This document shows positions 9,883-20,917 of a stretch of 52,595 nt of DNA, one piece after another. Under the pieces are notes generated by a model, which worked only from the letters and a program-made list of their open reading frames with translations, made no database searches and had not been told where the DNA came from. A program made the translations under genes and the position numbers. The stretch is from Paracamarosporium sp. OC-R06-R3 (lineage: Eukaryota; Ascomycota; Dothideomycetes; Pleosporales; Didymosphaeriaceae): the NCBI GenBank assembly GCA_019828545.1, contig JACVRA010000387.1, forward strand, positions 1 through 52,595, read 5' to 3'. Each line of letters begins with the position of its first letter. The stretch's first letter is position 1.

Positions 9883-11943
9883 ATGCAGTCGATCCAGCTA
9901 AAGAGCTGTGCGGAGTGTCGGCGGCGCAAGATCCGCTGCGACAAAAGAATGCCATGCAGGGCATGTGACGAGAGAGGCGAAGCGTCTCTTTGCCACCGCG
10001 CCATCATTCAGCGCCCTCGTAGGCCCGCAGAGCCACTACTTGTTCCAACTGAGACTGAGGTCGCTGGCCTCAAACGCGAGCTGACTAGTATACGACATCG
10101 CCTACTATTGCTGGAAGACAAGCTAGGAGTTGGCCACGATGGGCAGCCGGAAACAACCGAGGTTGAAGGCGGTGACACTCCGGTTGGGGAAGATAACGTC
10201 CTTGCTGGGATTATGGAAGATGCCGCATTTGATGTTGGGCAGAACCTTGATCGGCAGGTGAACGTGACCAGGCGTGAAGGTTTTTGGTTCGAACCAATGT
10301 CACTAAGCACCTGTTTAGCTACTTTACCGTCGCAAGAGTATTGCGAAAGTCTCGTTGATGTGTTCATAGAGCACCTCAATTGGTTTTGTGGTTGCCTGCA
10401 CGCTCCAACTCTGAAGAACATGCACCAAGACTTTTGGACGCAGCGAAAGCAGGCTAGAGTCGAAGATGGAATGTTCATCGCTCTGCTCTTCGCTGCCCTC
10501 AGCACCACAGCCTACCTGATGGATATCAAGCAGGTGAAACAGAAAAATTTAGATCCGCAAAGATTGCGGTCCCAAGCTCCCGTCTGGTTCGATTGCAGCT
10601 ATGCTAGCTTCTTCCGCTGCAACGGTATGGCGGAGCCATGTCTCCTGGGTGTCCAGACCATGGTAACTCTGAATTATGCATTTCATGTATCGGGAAATTC
10701 TAGGACGCACGGTGCTATGTTCAGTATCAACGTTGGTATGGGCAGAGCTATCAACCTCCACTTGCTGGGCAGTCGTTCACGGACCCTGGCCCCAACATTT
10801 GATGAGAGTGAGATCAGGCGCAGAGTCTGGTGGACGCTCGTAGAGACTGATTGGTATTTTACCGCGCACAAAGGATACGCTTGTAAGTCACCGCACATCG
10901 CCATGCGACCATACTTTGCACTAACCCATCGCACAGATGTCTCACCGAACAGCTTCGACACTGCCCTTCCCGATGTTACAGATGAGGGGAATTCTGTATC
11001 AAGTCACCCTGGCTCATTGACTTCCCTCTCCTATCTCCTTGCTACTTGCCAATCTGCGAGGGTTCTGTACGATCTCTACGGTACTCTTCGTCCACATCAG
11101 AAGCCTTCGTACAACTCCATCCTACTAGCCTCAGACCAGCTTGACCAGATATCAGCCTCCTTCACCGGTCTCAAGTCGCATGCAATATCATCATCCAATC
11201 ATCCCTGCATTCAGCGCGTCATCGAGATGACCCTTCATTATCGATCTTACTTAGTACACCGTACATACTACGTGCGATCATTGAGCGAACCAAATTACAT
11301 CAAGTCTTATAACGCATGTACTACAGCAGCCAGGTGCATTCTCGACCTAGCTGATCAAGGGCTTCCCGACGGTTTCTACCGGCTCTGGAACGTGACAATC
11401 TGGTTGATTGCCGCAGGCCTGGTCCTGTCGTTGGATTTAGTTAAAGCATCTGGTTCAGGACGAACACCACCGGAGGCTCCAATTCTGAGATGGAGACTAG
11501 CTAAGTTGATTCAATTTCTTAGTGCCAAAAGCGATACGACAGGAATTGGTTCTCGTGGGGCTAAACTCATTAAGTATCTTTGCTCCATGGAGAACGATAT
11601 TTCCGTCAGCATCGGCCAATCATTAGGGCGCATGACACGCCAGGACATTGTGCGAGTAGTAACTCGCCAGAACGGTCCAGAGCAAGATGTGGGTACAGCG
11701 GCACCCCTCATGGACGTAGCGTGGACGGGTTTAGAGCTCGCAGACACTGAAATATCTAGTACCGGGGACATGACATCTACTGCGAGAGCTTTGAATGATC
11801 TCATGTTCCTGCAACCATCGTGGGTCGATGGCACAGCTTCCAACGCAACGCAAGCCGCTTCTGAGGGCTTGGCATCTGCTACGCATGACTACAATGACTT
11901 CTTGGATTTCTTCACAGACTTAGGAGATGCTTCCATAATGTGA
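9883..11943 (+). CDS. Zn2Cys6 transcription factor with fungal-specific TF domain
   Basis: A nuclear regulator of the Gal4 class. Residues 9-37 hold the binuclear zinc cluster: Cys 9, 12, 19, 25, 28 and 37, with the basic stretch RRRKIRCD. A leucine-rich heptad region (about residues 59-82) follows as the dimerisation coiled coil. The middle homology region spans about 150-400, including SEIRRRVWWTLVETDWYF. The frame is open throughout, but 10883-10936 has a perfect intron (GTAAGT donor, CTAAC branch, CACAG acceptor, 54 nt = 18 codons). Splicing keeps the frame and gives 668 instead of 686 residues, restoring the family-like sequence GYAYVSPNSFD. It converges on the sugar transporter (216 bp between stops) and is the likely cluster-specific activator of the transporter and beta-glucosidase. 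The DNA target is unknown; the class binds CGG triplets. Confidence 0.9.
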   Translation: MQSIQLKSCAECRRRKIRCDKRMPCRACDERGEASLCHRAIIQRPRRPAEPLLVPTETEVAGLKRELTSIRHRLLLLEDKLGVGHDGQPETTEVEGGDTPVGEDNVLAGIMEDAAFDVGQNLDRQVNVTRREGFWFEPMSLSTCLATLPSQEYCESLVDVFIEHLNWFCGCLHAPTLKNMHQDFWTQRKQARVEDGMFIALLFAALSTTAYLMDIKQVKQKNLDPQRLRSQAPVWFDCSYASFFRCNGMAEPCLLGVQTMVTLNYAFHVSGNSRTHGAMFSINVGMGRAINLHLLGSRSRTLAPTFDESEIRRRVWWTLVETDWYFTAHKGYACKSPHIAMRPYFALTHRTDVSPNSFDTALPDVTDEGNSVSSHPGSLTSLSYLLATCQSARVLYDLYGTLRPHQKPSYNSILLASDQLDQISASFTGLKSHAISSSNHPCIQRVIEMTLHYRSYLVHRTYYVRSLSEPNYIKSYNACTTAARCILDLADQGLPDGFYRLWNVTIWLIAAGLVLSLDLVKASGSGRTPPEAPILRWRLAKLIQFLSAKSDTTGIGSRGAKLIKYLCSMENDISVSIGQSLGRMTRQDIVRVVTRQNGPEQDVGTAAPLMDVAWTGLELADTEISSTGDMTSTARALNDLMFLQPSWVDGTASNATQAASEGLASATHDYNDFLDFFTDLGDASIM
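10883..10936 (+). other. In-frame 54-nt intron inside the Zn2Cys6 gene
   Basis: GTAAGT at 10883, CTAAC at 10921-10925 and CACAG ending at 10936. The length is a multiple of three and there is no stop inside, so an open-frame gene caller would retain it as 18 codons. The retained peptide has no counterpart expected in the middle homology region. Confidence 0.75.
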
Positions 11944-12159
11944 AGGAAAGATGATTCATGTACTTACTCAGTCTGTAGGATGAGCAGGAGAATGAACTGC
12001 CTGAATGCAAAGAACATACCTGTAGCCATACGAGGAACTCTAGCTATTTATCTGTGAGGTTCGGGTTTAACAGTCGTCTTGGTATAATAGTAGAAGCTGT
12101 TGAAAAACAAAAATATTATATTGATGCAATATAAGGGCGGTAACAATGATTGCCAATGT

Positions 12160-13800
12160 CTAGGCCATCTTAGGTACATATCGATCATGCTGATCAGCTG
12201 CATCTCCACTCTCTAGAGAGAATCCCTGGAGGACTTCCAAGCGCTGTCCACTGTTTGGCTCAAACACTTGTCCTAGTTCCTCAAGCGTGTATCCCTTAGT
12301 CTCAGGAAAGAAAAGATAGATAACAGCCAGTCCTAAGACGAGCATACCAAGATAGAATACGAAATACCAGAAACCGATACTTTCAAGGGCAACAGGATTG
12401 ACATACTGATTGACAGTAAGCGCAGCTTGGCTGATGACAATCTGAAGACCGAGTCCCCTCGTGCGTATCGAATATGGAAGCAGTTCTGCAGTGTAGCTGT
12501 ACAAAAGTGGGTTACACGCAACGTTGAATGCAGCGTTGTAGATAAATAGGAATACCACGGTCGTGTATGCCGCTCCTTTCGACCCGTTGGCGGCATATCG
12601 AGCCGAGGATATGGTTAGCGGAATGTTTGCCACGATCATCCCGATGAATGATGCTAGCCACAGCGGTCTACGTCCGACGCGTTCTACAAGATATGCTCCG
12701 AGCAGGGCGCAAAGTAAATTCCAGATCTGCATACCACCATTAATTCCGGTCTGTTGGTTGGTGTTGGTAATGCCAATGCTCGTGAGGATTGGCGAGAAAT
12801 AATAAGAGATAACCCCTTGTCCGGTCCATAGTGTCAATAAAGCCACGGCAACGCAAATGCCAAATCGCTTCCTGTTTGCCGGAGACTTCAGCATTGTACT
12901 CCAAGCCATCTCCTTGCTTTCTTTCTCTAGCCGGAGGGCAGCGTCGATCTGTCGAAGCTCCATCTCAACATCGTGATCATCTTGTCGTCCATTGGCGTGA
13001 TAGTAGACGAGTAGCTTGCGTGCTTCGTCAATGCGACCTTTCATGTATAGGAACCTTGGAGACTCGGGCATGAATATGATGGCGATAGCTACCAAGAGAG
13101 CTGGGATACCCTGGACAAGAGAGGGTATCCTCCATGCCCAGGAAGAACTCATATGTCCCGTGCCAAATGTCAACCAAGAAGCGATGATTGATCCAACATA
13201 CCACAATGTATTGAACTATATGCATTAGTATAGAAAAGATGGGGATGTCACCATGCCTTACCGAAGCTGCTATCTGCCCTCTCGTCCTCGGATGAGCAAG
13301 CTCGTTCAGAAGGCTGGGTCCCGCCGACGTCGTGAAAGATATGCCCACCCCGATCGTTACACGGCCGCCTATAAACATTGCCTTCGAGTGTGCTGCTGCT
13401 TGAATTATAGAGCCAACGATAGTCAGAAGTGATCCGAAGAAGATCGACGGTCGGCGTCCGTATCTGTCTGCCAAAGCAGGGGCGAAGAAGGCCCCGAAGA
13501 AACCGCCAATGAATACAACAGCAGTTATGAGTCCAATATCAGAACTAGTAGGGTGACCCATGTCTAATCAATGTTAGGTGATAGAAGAATGTCTTAGGGC
13601 ATGCACATACCGTTCACCCATGGCTGCATGGCCTGAAAGCTACCCGTAACGCTCTCATCATATCCAACTGTGCATTGGGAAATCAATATACAGAACTGCC
13701 AGAAAAAAAGCCGCCGTAGTCCGCGGTCTCGCCAATAATGGGTATGTGAACCAACAACAGCTATGCTACCAGTTGGTGTATCGTGCGAAGGAACCGACAT
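12160..13800 (-). CDS. MFS sugar transporter, lactose/cellodextrin-permease-like
   Basis: A 12-helix plasma-membrane sugar:proton symporter of the fungal sugar porter family. Exons: 13800-13611, 13563-13262, 13215-12160 (515 residues). Introns of 47 and 46 nt have GTATGT/TTAG and GTAAGG/ATAG ends. The start is the ATG at 13800, because the longer open frame begins at TTG. Family signatures are DRYGRRPS after helix 2, RTRGQIAASFNTLWY after helix 4 (formed across intron 2), PESPRFLYMKGR after helix 6 and PETKGYTLEEL after helix 12. The SFNTLWYVGSIIASWLTFGT segment is typical of the subgroup holding lactose permeases and cellodextrin transporters rather than plain hexose carriers. The gene is divergent from a GH1 beta-glucosidase, which supports a beta-glucoside or cellodextrin substrate. 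Substrate is inference. Confidence 0.9.
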
Positions 13801-14720
13801 TGCAGGGAAGTTCGGGTTGACGCTGGAGAGAATAGACTGCGCACAGCTGCAGTGATACAAGCACTGCGAAAAGATTATTGGTGATTGAGATACTTATAGT
13901 AGCACTTCCATAGGGTGGCGCTACCTGCTAGAAAAAGGCTGCATGCAAGCTCGTTTGACGACGGCACCTCACCCACGGTCGGGCGAGATAAGGCGAGCTC
14001 GGACCACCCACACTTAGACCTTGAGAGCCTCTGAAGAATACGTCTTAACCGATAATGTGAACGCCATATCTCAAGTCTGCTGCTCAATTCACAATAGGTT
14101 TTGCGGGGTGTCAGCGATAACCGGGAACTAGCCGCACTGAGGTAGCCCAGCATCTAGGTACGCGAGGCTGTACCACACAGAATCTGACCAAAGGCTTCAA
14201 CGATCTAAACAGCCAACTAGAATGCAATACCTATTAGTAACCAGAAATTGACACTGCATGGCTGTACTCTGCTATTAGTGGTTTATAAAAGACAGCCTCG
14301 AATTGTAGGGATAGCGTTGCCGAAAAAAATGACACTGGAGGTGAATTGTAACAGTCCAAAGTAGCTTAGAGGAGAGACATGATACGCACAAACAATGCGA
14401 TCTTGAGCGCCATTACGGGTTATCGCTTGCGGCGACTCCCGACATTCGGACGGATCCGGCGGGTCCGCGGGATCCGTCGCGTCCGGGAGTACGCTGGCGG
14501 CTCCGACGGCCCCGTTAGCATCCGTCGTCGCGCGTTCAGGAACCCACTGGACCCGCTTGTCCTTTGGACGGCAGGAATGCAATAAGTGGAAATGCTCTCC
14601 AAAATCCGTAGAAGGGATTAGCTGTACAATTGGAGTCGTCAAGGTTCAAAAAACCTAGATAACGGACGCATTATGCCTTGGGTTGTGATGAGCATTCTGT
14701 GATAGATTGAGGCTTTCGAA
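13801..14720. promoter_or_regulatory. Shared divergent promoter of transporter and beta-glucosidase
   Basis: 920 bp between the two ATGs. It holds a GC-rich CGG/CCG array (14434-14487, see repeat), a GCGGGG matching the CreA/Mig1 SYGGRG consensus at 14103-14108, and an isolated CGG cluster with AGATAAG at about 13975-14000. Weak open frames across the GC-rich part look like by-products of the 9-bp repeat. Coregulation of both genes by the neighbouring Zn2Cys6 protein and by carbon repression is inferred. Confidence 0.5.
14434..14487 (+). repeat. 9-bp tandem repeat rich in CGG/CCG triplets
   Basis: Four clear 9-bp units run from 14452 to 14487 (first unit GGATCCGGC, third GGATCCGTC, consensus GSRTCCGNN), with two weaker units before them from 14434. 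Overlapping CGG and CCG triplets occur at 14447, 14451, 14456, 14460, 14465, 14468, 14474 and 14483, and GGATCC is palindromic. The block is far more GC-rich than its surroundings. CGG triplets are the half-sites of Zn2Cys6 regulators, so this may be an operator array; a plain minisatellite is the alternative. Confidence 0.6.
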
Positions 14721-16817
14721 ATGACTCATACGCGATTGGTCGACCGGCCTGAGCTCAAGGGCGTACTTAAGAACAACTTCCTTTACGGATATGCGTATGT
14801 ATTGTCTAATCAAGCACCCCCATTCTAGAGAAACCAGGCTGATAATCAATTGACTTCAAAGTTCCGCGGCATATCAAGTAGAAGGCGCCTGTTTCAAGGA
14901 AGGCCGAGGGGCGTGCAGCTGGGATGAATTCCTAAAAGATTTCCCCGAAAACGGGGACGATGCATGCCGATCATATGATCTTTGGCACGAGGACGTCAAG
15001 CTCCTCAAGCAATATGGCGCAAGGTCGTACAGATTCTCTATATCGTGGTCACGCGTTCGTCCGCTCGGTCTGTGAAGCAATGACAAAACGGCATCGTATT
15101 GCTACTAAATTCTCCTTAGGCGGAAGAAACGATCCTGTGAATGAGAAAGGCATTCAATACTATAACCAACTGGTGAGACTTTCATTTTATCCACCCAAGT
15201 TGAAATATTCTCTATCTCTGTCAGTTTCTACAAGCACATCACTCATACTTATCAATCGAATGGTTAGATCGACGCTTTAATCGAAGCTGGAGTCGAACCG
15301 ACAGTCACCCTGCATCACTACGACACTCCTCTAGCTTTGGACGAAAAGTACGGAGGATTTGCCGCAGTGGATTCTACGGAGCTCGTGGCCGACTTTGTAG
15401 CTTATGCAAGGCTTTGCTTCGAAAGATTTGGTGATAGAGTGAAGAGATGGTTAACAATTAATGAGGTAAGGATCTATGAGCTAGACTTTCACGGCCCGAA
15501 TACAAGTCTCATCGCCCACAGCCCTGGATCTTCTGCTCTATCGCAGCCAGCGGATTAGTCAAGAATTATACGCGTCCAGTATTCTTCAGGTAAGTACCAA
15601 TCTACACGTTTTAATATCGAATCGAGGCTAAAGCGCCCACTAGGATAGGGCATAATTGTTTGCTGGCGCATGGCTACGCAGTCCGCATGTACCGGGAAAT
15701 GTTTCAGGCCATGCAGCAGGGCCACATTGGCATTGCTCTGGTAGGTTACGATCATCGCTCTGACCGAAACATACTTACCATTAGATTAGAATTACGACTG
15801 GGTAGAGCCAATTGATGATTCGAAGGAGGCAATATCTGCAGCAGAGATAGCAGAGGAAAGGTCGTTAGGGTGGTGGGCTCTTCCCATATGTAAGTATCCC
15901 AACAATTCCTTTGCTGTTTATTCACCGAGACACAGTCAAAGGTATTCAAACCACATCATGGAATCAGTACGGGGACGCGTTCCCCAAACTCACGCCCGAA
16001 GAGCTGGATATCATGAAAGGTTCTGCAGATTTGTAAGTTTGGGAATCCAACGTTGTCTCTATATTCCTGTACTCCCAATGTTACAATCCCAAAAAACGGC
16101 TAAGAACATCATCTTTTAGCTTCTCGATTAACCACTACGGAACTATGTGGGCAACGGGTGAACTATTCGAACCGTATACGAAAACAAATTTCCGTGATAT
16201 TGACGACGTGAAGAAGACGCACTATAAGGATGGAAAACCTATTGGCCGGCGGGGCGAAAATGGCCACCCACATAATGGTACGTCCCATATAGCGACTCGC
16301 ATATTGTCGCAGTCGTACGCACTTACTTTTCGAGAACTCTACTAAGTTATTTCGCTCTCCGACCAGTTCCATGGGGTTTCAAGAATATGCTCACCCACGT
16401 GTGGAACACTTATGCCAAGTCGCTCGATATGCCTATTTATGTCTACGAGAACGGCTATCCTGTCGAGCACGAAGCATCAATGGATATCGAATCTATCATT
16501 AAGGACACAGCTCGACAAGAGTTTTACGATCTCTATATTGGCGCCTTGTGCGATGTCGTCAAAGATCATGGTGCCAAGATCCAAGGATACCACTGCTGGA
16601 GCCTACTAGAGTGAGTGAAACATTGAATACTGACCTTATTATTGTACATAGCTGATAACTAGGAATCAGTAATCTCGAGTGGAATATGGGTTACAAGCCA
16701 CGATTTGGTGTCACGTACGTTGACCGAGAAAACGATTTCAAGCGGGTGCCCAAAGAGTCAAGCAGGACCATCGCTGCTGGCTGGGATCACGTAGTATCTA
16801 AGATCGCGGAAGCATAG
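14721..16817 (+). CDS. GH1 family beta-glucosidase, intracellular
   Basis: Glycoside hydrolase family 1 enzyme that hydrolyses beta-glucosides or cellobiose to glucose by a retaining mechanism. Eleven exons: 14721-14794, 14862-15067, 15120-15172, 15268-15465, 15522-15589, 15644-15740, 15790-15889, 15936-16032, 16120-16277, 16367-16610, 16670-16817 (480 residues, the usual GH1 length). All joins keep frame; intron 2 uses an unusual GTCTGT donor. Motifs in order: YQVEGACFKEGRG, the acid/base Glu in TINEP (split by intron 4), the nucleophile Glu in YENGYPV, and WSLLDNLEWNMGYKPRFGV near the end. There is no signal peptide, so the enzyme is cytosolic and fits import of the glucoside by the divergent transporter. 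The glycone-binding box reads HHYDTP instead of the common HWDLP, and the loop after NEP is short and lacks the usual APG. Catalytic residues are intact. Confidence 0.9.
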
Positions 16818-17103
16818 ACTAGACATACCACAACACGTGGTTTGTATATTCACGAATCACTTCTTAGAGTTAGAAGTACCTACAAGCTAGCGTGCATTTT
16901 GGCACGCTCATTCTTTACGCTTTAGAATATGATGCTTAAATACCCTTCGAATGTTCTAAAATAGTGGTAGTTGAGTAACAAGTATAATCGTTATGCTCTT
17001 TATTTCTTGCAACCTCTTTAACTTCGTCTTTCTTATATGCACGGGTCCATTTTAATTCACTAGGCTTCTTTCAAGCCTCTGGTTCATAACCAAAAGAACT
17101 TAT

Positions 17104-17690
17104 TTACATAGTTGATTGCGATACCGCCTTTTCCAGCTCCTGCAGAAGCAGCCTCGTCGTCATAGTAGCATGAGTAATAACCATGAAAACTGCAATAACA
17201 AGACCACCAAAACTGAGTAGAGCAGCAGGCTTCTCATTATCGATGGATTGTTCTACAATCCCAGAATCTATCTCAAGTATAGCTTGCATACTAATAACGG
17301 TTGCAAAGAGGGAAGGACATACTGTTATAGGGTGAGCCTACTTCTGGTTCCTGGTTCTTAATTCCCTCTTATCTAAGCACTTCTTGATTTTCTCCTCGAA
17401 GTGCTTCGCCCTTCCCTCAATTTTCTCTCTGAGCCTTTCCACGGACTGCTTCTTTATCTTCCTGACTCGCTTTCCTAGCTTTGACATAGATTGGCCGGAA
17501 TGGTCTGACCCTATGAGCGGGCGGCACTTGGTGCATTTGTTCTTTATCAGAGGGGTTGCAAATCCTCTTCTTACATCTAGCACTGCTATCACTACTTTCA
17601 TTCTTTTCTCCCGGTGTTCACGACATCGATCACAGTGTTGTATCTTGGCTAGACCCTCAACTGCCAGATCTTGAGAAATCCAACCTTGCT
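17104..17690 (-). CDS. Uncharacterised protein with paired CxxC motifs, basic coiled coil and a C-terminal membrane segment (partial model)
   Basis: Not recognised. Two exons can be joined: an upstream one from about 17690 to 17342 and a last one 17290-17104, across a 51-nt intron (GTAGGC donor, TTATTAG acceptor) that keeps frame. The first carries CDRC, then CTKC about 35 residues later, a possible zinc knuckle pair, followed by a Lys/Arg/Glu-rich helix (KLGKRVRKIKKQSVERLREK) likely to form a coiled coil. The last exon has one hydrophobic segment (LLSFGGLVIAVFMVITHA). The N-terminal exon and start codon could not be fixed: an open frame at 17897-17649 does not join in phase. It lies just downstream of, and convergent with, the beta-glucosidase gene. 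It could be decayed. Confidence 0.4.
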
Positions 17691-17899
17691 AGCTGTGCGA
17701 GCCCGGTGAGAAGGTATCATAATTCCTAGCAGGGTATGGGCGGTCACTGAATAGATGATCGAAAGGAACATGGCTCCCTTAACCTCTACGGTATACATAA
17801 TGCGGTGGTGGATGGAATAGTCGGAATATGAAATATAGAATGTGAAATAGACTGATGTCAGCTTCAGGGCGGCAATTGTTCCCTCCCAAATATGCACAT

Positions 17900-19790
17900 G
17901 TATATGTTCTACAGCCGAGACAAGAGGTTCAAGATCAGAGAAAGTGCTTGGGTTCTGCTATGTCTCTCTTTGCCTCAGTATTCGATGATCATTTGAGTAA
18001 CAGAGAGGAAAACATGATGTGCCCCTTGAAATTGATAGTCAAGCAGGAACGAGAAGGATAAGAATGACTAGGCCCCGTCTTACACGCCCTTTCGCACGAG
18101 CATCTGATGCGACTGATACACCATCTGCCGCAGCCATCCTCTGACATGGTTGCGTAGTCTGCAACAACTTCCAACATACACGTTAAGGCGGATGAGCCAA
18201 GTGTTGTTATTATTGAGACCAGGTGAAGCTACATGTGGGGTTAGTTTCTCGTGAGGTAGAAGCCGGATGTGTTGATGTTAGTTATCGCTCTGACGTAGCG
18301 TGGCTTTTGCGCCCCAGTTATGTAACTTGACATGTGAAGGCAACCAACTATCCCAACACATGCAATCTGCAAAGTAAAGTATCAGCTGTCAAATCGGATA
18401 AGATTCCATCTGAACTAACTCGAGCGCTATATGCTCGACCATCTTCTATCGAAATTGCTCTTCACGCGCTTGCTTTCTTAGGTTTAGCCCGGCGGCTTGT
18501 CCTTGATTTGTCAAGTATTACAAACTGAAGTCTGAATGCGCGCAAGTGGTTGTATTCGTGGAAGAATATGCGTTAAACTTTCGGAAGTGATCCTGGGAAG
18601 AGGAATCCTAGTATTATTAGCCGCAGGGAAAATCCGTGTCTAGATAGGTTGGCGCCCGGCCATAGTTTTCGACTAAGATCATATCCGCCTTCGCAACATT
18701 ACAGTTGACTAGTCGGTACAGTTATATCCGGCCCGCTTATGAAGAAAACCCCCGGCTAGTGTTGTCGTTCCCAGGTGTAAGCGCATGACTCGCCTTCCTT
18801 GGTAGCCGTACATGCACAATTAGCATACGACAACATACTTAAGGATCAATAAACTGGTGTCGTTGTTATAAAGCGAAAACATCAAATCCATGCAAGCCGC
18901 CCTCGCCTACCTTGAATCGTGCGGGTCCATTCATTCGGCGGTTTCCGTTACTAACAGCTGACGCAACAGCGCATAGCCTAGAAAATGCACGCTGAGTATG
19001 TTCGCTCGCTGCACGATGATCGTCATTTGTTCAACATCCGAAGCCCTTGGAAGTAGGGGATGGACGATATATTATGGGATGGTGGGGCCATGGCTGTGTT
19101 GGTGGCCTCGGCTCTGGATCAGTGAAAATGCACATGAAGAGGCAGGAAGTACGGGGTAAATTTCCTTTCCCGGTTTGGAAGAAGAACAAATGACCGCATC
19201 GTATGATTCGGGACATCCCGGCATATGCAATATCGAGATGCATTGTAGCTTGAGTGATGACGGAACCTCGCGTGTCGGGGAGCTTGCAGGTGGATGTTGA
19301 AGCGCATGTGGTAAGTCTCTTCATCAAGTCTGGTAGCGAAGCAGCAGGGATGGTTTCAGGCCAAAGATCCTGGCAAGGGCTCGTCGATACACCGACCTGA
19401 TAAGTTGGGCCAGCTCCGGTCACGATCTCCATCGCGGGCCGAGAACTTGCATGCGCACGCGGCAGGCAATTGCGCCCAGCACATAGACTGGTAGGAGAAG
19501 CACAGTCACGACAGATCCATCTGTCGAATTAAGCAAGTAGTGACGATGGAGCATATCGACGTGATGTTTGGGCGGGATTCACGAGTGATCGGCTAAGAAA
19601 CGTTGATGCACACGCGGCCCGCGGAGGACAATGCGGAACCGGGCCGTGGTTAGAGAATGCCTGCCTCCGCGGACGCATTTTATTCAACTTTATATCAACA
19701 TCGCACCTCGTCGTCGACAGCGTTCAGCCCTCTTAACATCTGCGACGCAACATGTAGGATTGCTTTTGAGTGGTATGCGCGACCGTCGTG
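17900..19790. other. Gene-poor interval
   Basis: About 1.9 kb. A 133-codon minus-strand frame with an ATG (19432-19031) exists but has no recognisable domain, biased composition (Pro, Thr, Cys) and no splice extension, so it is not called. Nothing else stands out. Confidence 0.45.
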
Positions 19791-20917
19791 CTATTCATGA
19801 ATGAAGCCTGGCGGACGCTTCTGCAAAAACGCTGCAATACCTTCCTTACAATCGGCAAGCGAAAAACTGCTGTAATACAATGCGCGCTCGATCTCTAGAC
19901 CGGCTTCCAATGTCGTCGTCTCAGCTGTATATGCTCAGCAATAGCTCGTCATTCACAGTGTGCATCACTCACCAGCTTTGACTGCCTGTTTCGCTAACCC
20001 AACAGCAGGAGCCGAGAAAGTGGCAACGGACGCCGCGATCTTGACTGCCTCGTCGACAACATCCTGTTCGTGAGAAACGACCTTATTTACGAGCCCTGCT
20101 CGCTCCAGTTCTTGTGCTGTTGTGGGTGTCCCGGTAAGAATGAGCTCCATAGCCTGGATTAAGCTATCAGTGCGTCGAGCCACGAACACGAACAAAGGTA
20201 TCGACAACCGATCCTTGGCGTGCAATCGCGGGGTCGATATCGTTGGGAACTCACCTTTTGCTTCCCGAGGGATTTTGTCAGCCTCTGGGTTCCCCCAGCA
20301 CCCGGTATGGTCCCAAGCTTGATCTCTGGGAAACCAAATCGGGCGTCCGCTGAAGCGTACAACATGTCGCACTGTCATGTGGATGTGAGAGTCATCGCTT
20401 CCAGAAAGGCCAGAGATGTTTTCGTACCATGAGCGCGACTTCGAAACCCCCACCAAACTACGCATTGCCCGTGGTCAGCTGGCTTTGTCGACGTGGCAAC
20501 GAATAGATGGCAACTTACAGCATACCCTCGCACTGCGGCGAGGACTGGTGTCCGTAGCGCCGCGAACCCAGCCTCAAGGTCCTTCAACCACCCAATGCGA
20601 TACCCTTCTGCTGTGGAGATTTTTGCCAGCTCTTGGATATCTGCCCCGGCTGCACGATTACGTTAGTCGGCTGTATAACATTCGCGCCGGGCGATGGGGA
20701 TGAAAGTACCACAAAACGGCGACCCAGCGGCACTCGTGAGAACAATCGCTCGTATTGCGACATCCCGGTCAAGCTTGCGCAGGGCGTGCAACAACTCGTC
20801 GATCAGATTCTGAGACAGCGCGTTACGCTTGTGCACGCGTGCCAGCTCGACGACAGCAACGCCCGCTTCTCTCCTCGACACCACGACAGGCTCGGAATCC
20901 TTGTTGGCTGGATGCAT
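19791..20917 (-). CDS. Enoyl-CoA hydratase/isomerase (crotonase) family protein
   Basis: Adds water to 2-enoyl-CoA in fatty-acid or branched-chain amino-acid breakdown. Six exons: 20917-20710, 20649-20519, 20457-20428, 20371-20255, 20153-19973, 19924-19791 (266 residues, the normal size). One exon is only 30 nt. Every intron (48-101 nt) has GT..AG ends and keeps frame. Motifs: HKRNALS near the N-terminus, the oxyanion-hole segment PFCAGADIQE (formed across intron 1), [11 protein letters not shown] with the first catalytic Glu, and [18 protein letters not shown] with the second. Both glutamates of true hydratases are present, so hydratase rather than isomerase activity is expected. No PTS1 tripeptide (ends FIHE) and no clear transit peptide. 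The C-terminal [17 protein letters not shown] matches AUH-type and mitochondrial hydratases best. Divergent from the adenylation-domain gene. Confidence 0.9.

Noticed and set aside
14283..14642. 119-codon minus-strand frame over the GC-rich promoter repeat (Asp-Pro repeats)
   Set aside because: The peptide repeat is a by-product of the 9-bp DNA repeat. No start context, domain or intron signal supports it.
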